Source of the DNA: Owenia fusiformis
Taxonomy: Eukaryota; Annelida; Polychaeta; Sabellida; Oweniidae
Assembly: GCA_903813345.2 (NCBI GenBank)
Contig: CAIIXF020000002.1
Location: forward strand, 5,246,001 to 5,310,000
DNA length: 64,000 nt
Direction of reading: 5' to 3'
This document shows, in pieces, positions 58,728-64,000 of this stretch (its first letter is position 1; each line of letters begins with the position of its first letter). The notes beneath the pieces were generated by a model that saw only the letters and a program-made list of their open reading frames with translations, searched no databases and was not told the origin of the DNA. The position numbers and the translations under genes are program-made.

Positions 58728-60697
58728 TCTTTTTGTTTATGTATATCTGTAAGTCCACTTAACACTTTTCTGCTGTTTTAAACAGTCTCGACGAGGTAAG
58801 ATACAACGAAGTCAGTTCATGAACAAGTTTTTTTCAAAATAACGCGCTGTCTATGTGAGCGAGGACCTTCGTGTGAGAAACAATAGTATGATGCGCGTCA
58901 TGTATACCATATACGCCTTTTCAACGTCATGACGCTGTCAGATCGATACGTTTTAGAATTGTATGCGTTTCGAACAATATATCATATAATCAATGAGGTA
59001 AAATAGCTAATCATCAAGGTTGTCCTTCATGAAGGATGAGGGGGTAAGGTTTTGAATGCATTGTGTAAAAGTAGAGAGAGGTATATACATTTGCCTTCTA
59101 TCGCAAAGTTAAAAAATCGTTAAAGACTAAACAATTAGTGCAGAGGCGTATCCAACGATCATGTATCTAGTGTCAAAATGTATCGAAGCCTGGATATTTA
59201 CATCAAGGCTAACATCTATTCTGATTATCTATAAAAGAAACCATCTTGAATTCGCCACTTTGTTTTGTGTGCTATGTCATTTGACCAATCGTCGACGAGG
59301 GTTATATTTCTATCATTTTGTTTGGGTCATCTTCAAATTCGTTGATCGAAGTACTATAGCACCATCTAAATACGAATATAAACTTTAAAATGACTTCTGT
59401 ACATCTTTCTACAACGTTGTGATATCTGTGTTTTTCCTTAAGATCACTGGGCAATTTTTATAATGACCCGGTCTACCTGTAAATAAGTGATTTTTATCTA
59501 ATGGAAAGCTGAACTCCAAATCATTTTAATTAAATTGCGGCCGGCAAAAAAGTTTGTGTGGATTTTGAAGCACTAGGCGAACAATATTCTCAGGTTCTCA
59601 CTAGTCTAACTAATAAATCATTCAATCACAACTGATTGTGTATTGAGCCTCATATACAAAGTATAAAAAAGAAATCAAAATGAACTATTAATAATATTTT
59701 GTTCTTTTTAGTGATACCTGGGAAAAACCTTATCAAAATATTACGCAATTCACTAGCGCCGCGGGCACACAAAAATACAATCTCAATTTTGATTTTAATA
59801 AGTTGAATTCATCCTGCACGCGCGACTTATTGGTATGAAAGATGGTTTTATTTATGTTTGTTGATGAGTAGTGAAATGAGAGAATACAATATTAAATATT
59901 ACCTAAGTATATGTTATACAGTGCACAGGGAACGGATTATAAGAATTTGTATCAGTGTTTTCTTCAAGTCTGAATTCTACAATGTGAAATATTACAATGT
60001 GTTTTGATTTAGTCCAATAGTGAATTTTGTAATGAAGAAATGAAATGCAAAAACAGATTGAAATGTTATGACTTTTACTTATAGTTATATTCAATTTACC
60101 ACTTGCCTGCAATTAGTAACGAGAAAACTCATCTTGATTCACAAGGTTTCGATTAGACCCAGTGGAAAGCGACGATGAAGAATACTTGTGTATGTATTTC
60201 TCCATTTATTTCAATGGCGCCATATTGGATTCTGGCCCAAGGTGATGCCAGTGCATTCTATCGGTCAAGTGAAGAACTAAACCCCAGGGAATTTAGAAAC
60301 TATACTATCGTGCAATGCTCAGTGATATTCTACATATTTATTGGCAATTAAAAAGCATTCATTATTTCTACATTTTTCATTTAATTTCAATGCAAAATCA
60401 TTTAAGCAGACTGTGACTTCGAGGAATTTAGGCCAAGATATCCACATAATTTTCAAATTAACGCCTGCTAAATTGATTGGTTTTTATAGCAATGAACCAG
60501 AAATATATATGATATATGTTATCTTAGAAATAAACATTATATGTTCGAATCCAAGTTCCCTAAGCGGCCTAAGCCTCGAAAAGTCACATTATATCTCACG
60601 ATTAGATAATACGTCTAACTTATTTATTTACTAAATCAGGTTTTTTTGTACATCAGAAGCATGTGGATTTAGGTAACATTATACATGTTATATAGTA

Positions 60698-60841
60698 GGG
60701 TTATGTACTGGGAGGTTTTGGATATAGGCTATATCCCGAGGAGTATATTTATATCTACCCGAGGGACCGAAGGGGCCAAGGGAGATATAGATATTTCCCA
60801 AGGGATATACCCTATATCCAAAACCGACCGTACATAACTAG
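60698..60841. repeat. Palindrome with ACCGAAGGGG centre
   Basis: GTTATGTACTGGGAGGTTTT, GGATATAGGCTATATCCCGA pairs with the inverse ending AAAACCGACCGTACATAAC. The centre reads GAGGGACCGAAGGGGCC. Confidence 0.8.
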
Positions 60842-60847
60842 TACTGG

Positions 60848-61232
60848 TGTATCTCATACTTGAGTGGGTTTGGGGTAGATATAACCTTTTCCATCTTTTT
60901 CAAATTACAAAATAGGCCTATAGTAAAAGCACATTTTCGTAATATTCCTTTAGTTCAGTACAATATGAAATTGTAACATTTAAACTTTTAAAAAAATTTT
61001 AAACTTTTAAACTTTAAAACTTAAACATTTAATTTTTTTTGAATTTATACTTTTTTAAACTTTTGAAAAATTCCTAGGAGCGGGATGGATATGTTATATC
61101 TGCCCGCATTTGAACTGGGGCGGGACATATACAATATATCCCGCCCGCCCCTCACACAGATATGACATATATTCCCAGGTGATATCTACACCAAACCCAC
61201 TCAAGTATGAGATACACATATATACTGGTATA
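60848..61232. repeat. Long inverted repeat
   Basis: GTATCTCATACTTGAGTGGG at about 60850 pairs with CCCACTCAAGTATGAGATAC at about 61197, followed inward by GTTTGGGGTAGATAT and ATATCTACACCAAAC. A GC-rich inner pair (GGCGGGACATATAC, TATATCCCGCCCG) lies near 61120. Confidence 0.75.
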
Positions 61233-62017
61233 ATATATCAACAATAAAACACTCTATTTTCAAACCTGGTCCCTTGATAATAATCTTTGAAAACATTACA
61301 TTACTAAAGTAATATTACTCAACAGACTAATCGACTTTTTCAATTTAAGATAAGCAGTTTATATAAAAATCTACACCTTGATGTGTTTTTTACATGTTAT
61401 ACAGTTATGTACACAAACTGATCATAGTTGCTTACATATAGTTGTATAGTTGTGTCACTATACATAGTTTTATACTGTTTTAACCTTGACTTAAATCATT
61501 GATAGAACAAGGTTATATTTTATGAACTGCCACCTTCTAAAAAGATGGTAAAAGACGGTAAAGAATTGCATTATATTAAATATATTAATAGAACATACGA
61601 GCAAGGAATATAGCAATGATAATCAACCATGCCTTTAAGTTCATTACGGAAATTCTTTCCTTTACACAAACATATTCTACATAATGTTGATAACATAATT
61701 CAATATTTGTTTTATAATTAATTGTTTAGAGCAAATGTCAGTTTCTCAGATTTATTCACTATCAATTATATATAAGGCTCAATCCACTGGGCTCAGGATT
61801 TCTAGATACTAATAAATACATTATTTTGTAGTTCCAAACGTTCCCCATGCTTTAACTTCACTTCTGGTCCATAGAAATGGACTGGAAGCGGGGGGGGGGG
61901 GCAATGTTTGCTGTTATATAACCAATTATTAGTATCTAGGAATAATGACCCTGATGGAGTTTATACTATACACAATGAGTTAGTTATAATTTATGGAATT
62001 TCCTAGTTTTTAATAGT

Positions 62018-63629
62018 TCAGGATCTAGTTGGGACGATTACAACTGGAATCTTGGTGTGGTGTACAACGTAATCTGAGACACTTCCCAAAATGGTTCGGC
62101 GAATTTTGCCAAGACCTCTGCTACCCATAACAATCATAGTTGCTCCTTCGTCCTCAGCTATCTTGATTATGTGCTCTCCTGGGGAGCCTTTGTTGGGCTG
62201 GGATACAACCTTGTAGTTCACCTGAAAATAAATGTGAGAATGCCATAAAAGTCAGGTTTTGGAAATCACCAACAGGGCATCCTATAGCTACAACCGCAGG
62301 GGTCAAAGATTTTTCTCTTTTAGGGAAGAAAATTGTTCCTGGACCATGTACCAATTGTTCACAAATATAGAGTATACAAAGCTTAAATTGTTTGGAATAA
62401 AATTACAACATTCCTTGATGGTACGTGTGTAAAATGTGAATAAAACACTTGGCCGACACTTGAAGAAGAAATCGTGGTGTGTTGAACTTTAACTTCGCTG
62501 TACACATGGACCTAACCGGTGTCCGGTATACAGACTTTGCTACACGAAAACAAGCGGTGCAGATGTCATGTGCGCAATGTGCGGATATTAACGGTTATTT
62601 TTGAATTTGAATTTCTGATATATCGTCACTTCTCGGATATCTGTAGATAAATGGAAAATGATTGAAGAGTTACAATTGAATCCATTAATCTTAGTTAATT
62701 ATCATAGTGTACAGTTCTTTTTCTTACCTTCTTCTGGATGACCTTTTGTGTATAGCTTGCCTCGAGGTCTTGTTGGGCCTTGTTCTGGTCCTGCATGATC
62801 TTTGTCCATTCATCATGGGGAACGGCAAGCCCCTCTAAAATAATAAGGACAATTTAATCCCCTTGTAATCTATTTTGAAGGTCGGAACAGGGTTAATGAC
62901 TAAGCTATGGAATACTACAATTTACAGGGTGGGCCAAAAAATTGGAACATTTTTTCATCCATTGTAACTTTTTTGTTAGTCACGTATTATCTTCAATACT
63001 TTAGGAAACTGAAACACAAATAATTGTCAACATTTTAACATTTTTACAAATAATCATTTAAGAAAATTAATTAAACCGAAAAATGTTCAATCCCGTACAT
63101 ATTGGCATTTAGTCCTTTCCCCAATAGGTAACACGTTTGTCCAAATTCGTTGCCAAGAGTGAAAAGTGATTACCATTGACAGTCAGACTGTTGAGTGTTT
63201 TGATCCCTTGATTGTATCCAGTGTATAAAATAGCATATTGTGGGGGGGGGGGGGCGTGTAATTTCCTTTCTCAATACAACGATCTCCCTAAATATTAATT
63301 CACACGAGCGAAACTGTTGAAATCAGCAAGTCAAGTAATATGATAATTACTTGGTGACATCTTTGTTTTTTTTACTTATTTTTGCTGCCATCTTTCAAAT
63401 GAAGTATTTTTTTAATTTGATTCACATTTCTCTGTATTTGACATAGACTTCGACTTCAATATACCCGAGGGAAAAATGAGGAGAAAATGATGGAATGAGG
63501 CACGATTGCACTGAACGAAATTTTAGGAGATTGTCTTACCTCTAAATGTGAATGCCGGGAGGGAGGCCTGTTCAGGACTGTGTGCAATGATCACAAGGTT
63601 GTCATCTTTGTGGATATTGGCAAAATAAA
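62018..63629 (-). CDS. Universal stress protein (USP family), 5' partial
   Basis: Exons in transcription order: 63540-63629, 62728-62834 and 62018-62221 (stop TGA at 62018-62020). Phases 1 and 0 agree; about 133 residues. USPs are small alpha/beta proteins that bind ATP and take part in stress tolerance; animal copies occur in several invertebrate groups. The ATP-binding signature G-2X-G-9X-G-S is seen as [15 protein letters not shown], followed by [16 protein letters not shown], the usual C-terminal strand. Earlier parts: [31 protein letters not shown], and a charged helix ending QKVIQKK. The first exon, with the VDxS motif, should lie right of the window. Confidence 0.92.
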
Positions 63630-63894
63630 CTGGAAATATAAAATATATGTCTCAGTCGCAAAAGTTTATCATTTTAAATCTGTAGTTCAAATGATTGATA
63701 CACACATAGCTTAATGGGCGTTTGTGTTTTCATTGTTTAGTATGATGAAATGTTTCATTGCTAAAATATCAGCTTTACTTGAAATAGCTTTAAAATTAGT
63801 ATCGTGTTGCTAAATAAATGTATGAATTTATGTACTTAATGGATGGAATAAATAAATGGATACTAAAATTATCCCAAAATTAGCGAAAGTAGAG

Positions 63895-63996
63895 GAAATA
63901 TCCCAGAGTTCATAGGTGAACCTATCTCTAACTAAAGATGAACCTCTCGATGTTTTTCCTATTTCGAGATAGGTTCTATGAAATCTGGGGTATTTC
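63895..63996. repeat. Palindrome at the window edge
   Basis: AAATATCCCAGAGTTCATAG and GAACCTATCTC pair with GAGATAGGTTC and CTATGAAATCTGGGGTATTT. It lies upstream of the visible USP exons, probably in an intron. Confidence 0.75.
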
Positions 63997-64000
63997 CCCC

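Larger units (their letters stand above)
58728..62017. other. Intergenic region between the lectin gene and the universal stress protein gene
   Basis: The first ~250 nt form the likely lectin promoter region; no clear TATA box seen. 59000-60650 is unremarkable AT-rich DNA with short chance ORFs. Palindromes fill 60698-61232. A minus-strand AATAAA at 61751-61756 is a candidate poly(A) signal for the universal stress protein gene. Confidence 0.5.

Noticed and set aside
59161-59388. 75-codon open frame in the intergenic region before the USP gene
   Set aside because: No domain, no splice context and no conserved motif; it looks like chance.

Overview
This window is eukaryotic and animal. It is AT-rich, its coding sequence is broken into short exons bounded by GT/AG with conserved phases, its introns reach several kilobases, and it is dense in minisatellites, foldback elements and short terminal-inverted-repeat (TIR) elements. 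The proteins (an ITIH-type secreted protein with PLAT and thrombospondin modules, an apple-plus-fucolectin protein, and an animal universal stress protein) fit a marine invertebrate, perhaps a lophotrochozoan or invertebrate deuterostome. I cannot name the species. Exons were built by hand from splice sites, phase and recalled family resemblance; nothing was aligned or searched.

Layout. (1) 590-8523, + strand: 3' part of a secreted multidomain gene with PLAT, several TSP1 domains, an 8-Cys module and a C-terminal domain resembling the ITI heavy-chain C-terminus; its 5' end lies left of the window. (2) 10830-15697, - strand: the first eight coding exons of GUF1, the mitochondrial LepA/EF4 GTPase. 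Exons for the C-terminal half are not visible before the neighbouring gene. (3) 17210-45454, + strand: a complete-looking inositol polyphosphate 4-phosphatase (INPP4) with an N-terminal PH-like region, a C2 domain, a long middle region and the CX5R phosphatase domain, in 23 coding exons plus one possible 39-nt microexon; about 1035 residues from the ATG at 17280. (4) 51454-58727, - strand: a three-exon secreted protein of 283 residues with signal peptide, apple/PAN domain and fucolectin (FTP/F5-8C-like) domain. (5) 62018-63629, - strand: the last three exons of a universal stress protein; its 5' end lies right of the window.

The genes do not look functionally linked. GUF1 and INPP4 are head to head with about 1.5 kb between them and may share a divergent promoter region; the secreted gene and GUF1 are tail to tail.

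The most unusual pattern is in the repeats. At four places in two genes a tandem array copies a piece of coding exon: the acceptor plus 5' half of a TSP1 exon (128-bp units inside a 672-bp higher-order repeat), the 3' half plus donor of two INPP4 exons (64-bp and 74-bp units), and the terminal INPP4 exon with its stop (115-bp units). They leave rows of orphan acceptors or orphan donors inside transcribed sequence. INPP4 also carries an 11-bp minisatellite of about 0.9 kb and a 43-bp minisatellite of about 1.9 kb in successive introns. Many long palindromes, several with a CCGAAGGG-like centre, and at least six TIR element types fill introns and intergenic DNA.
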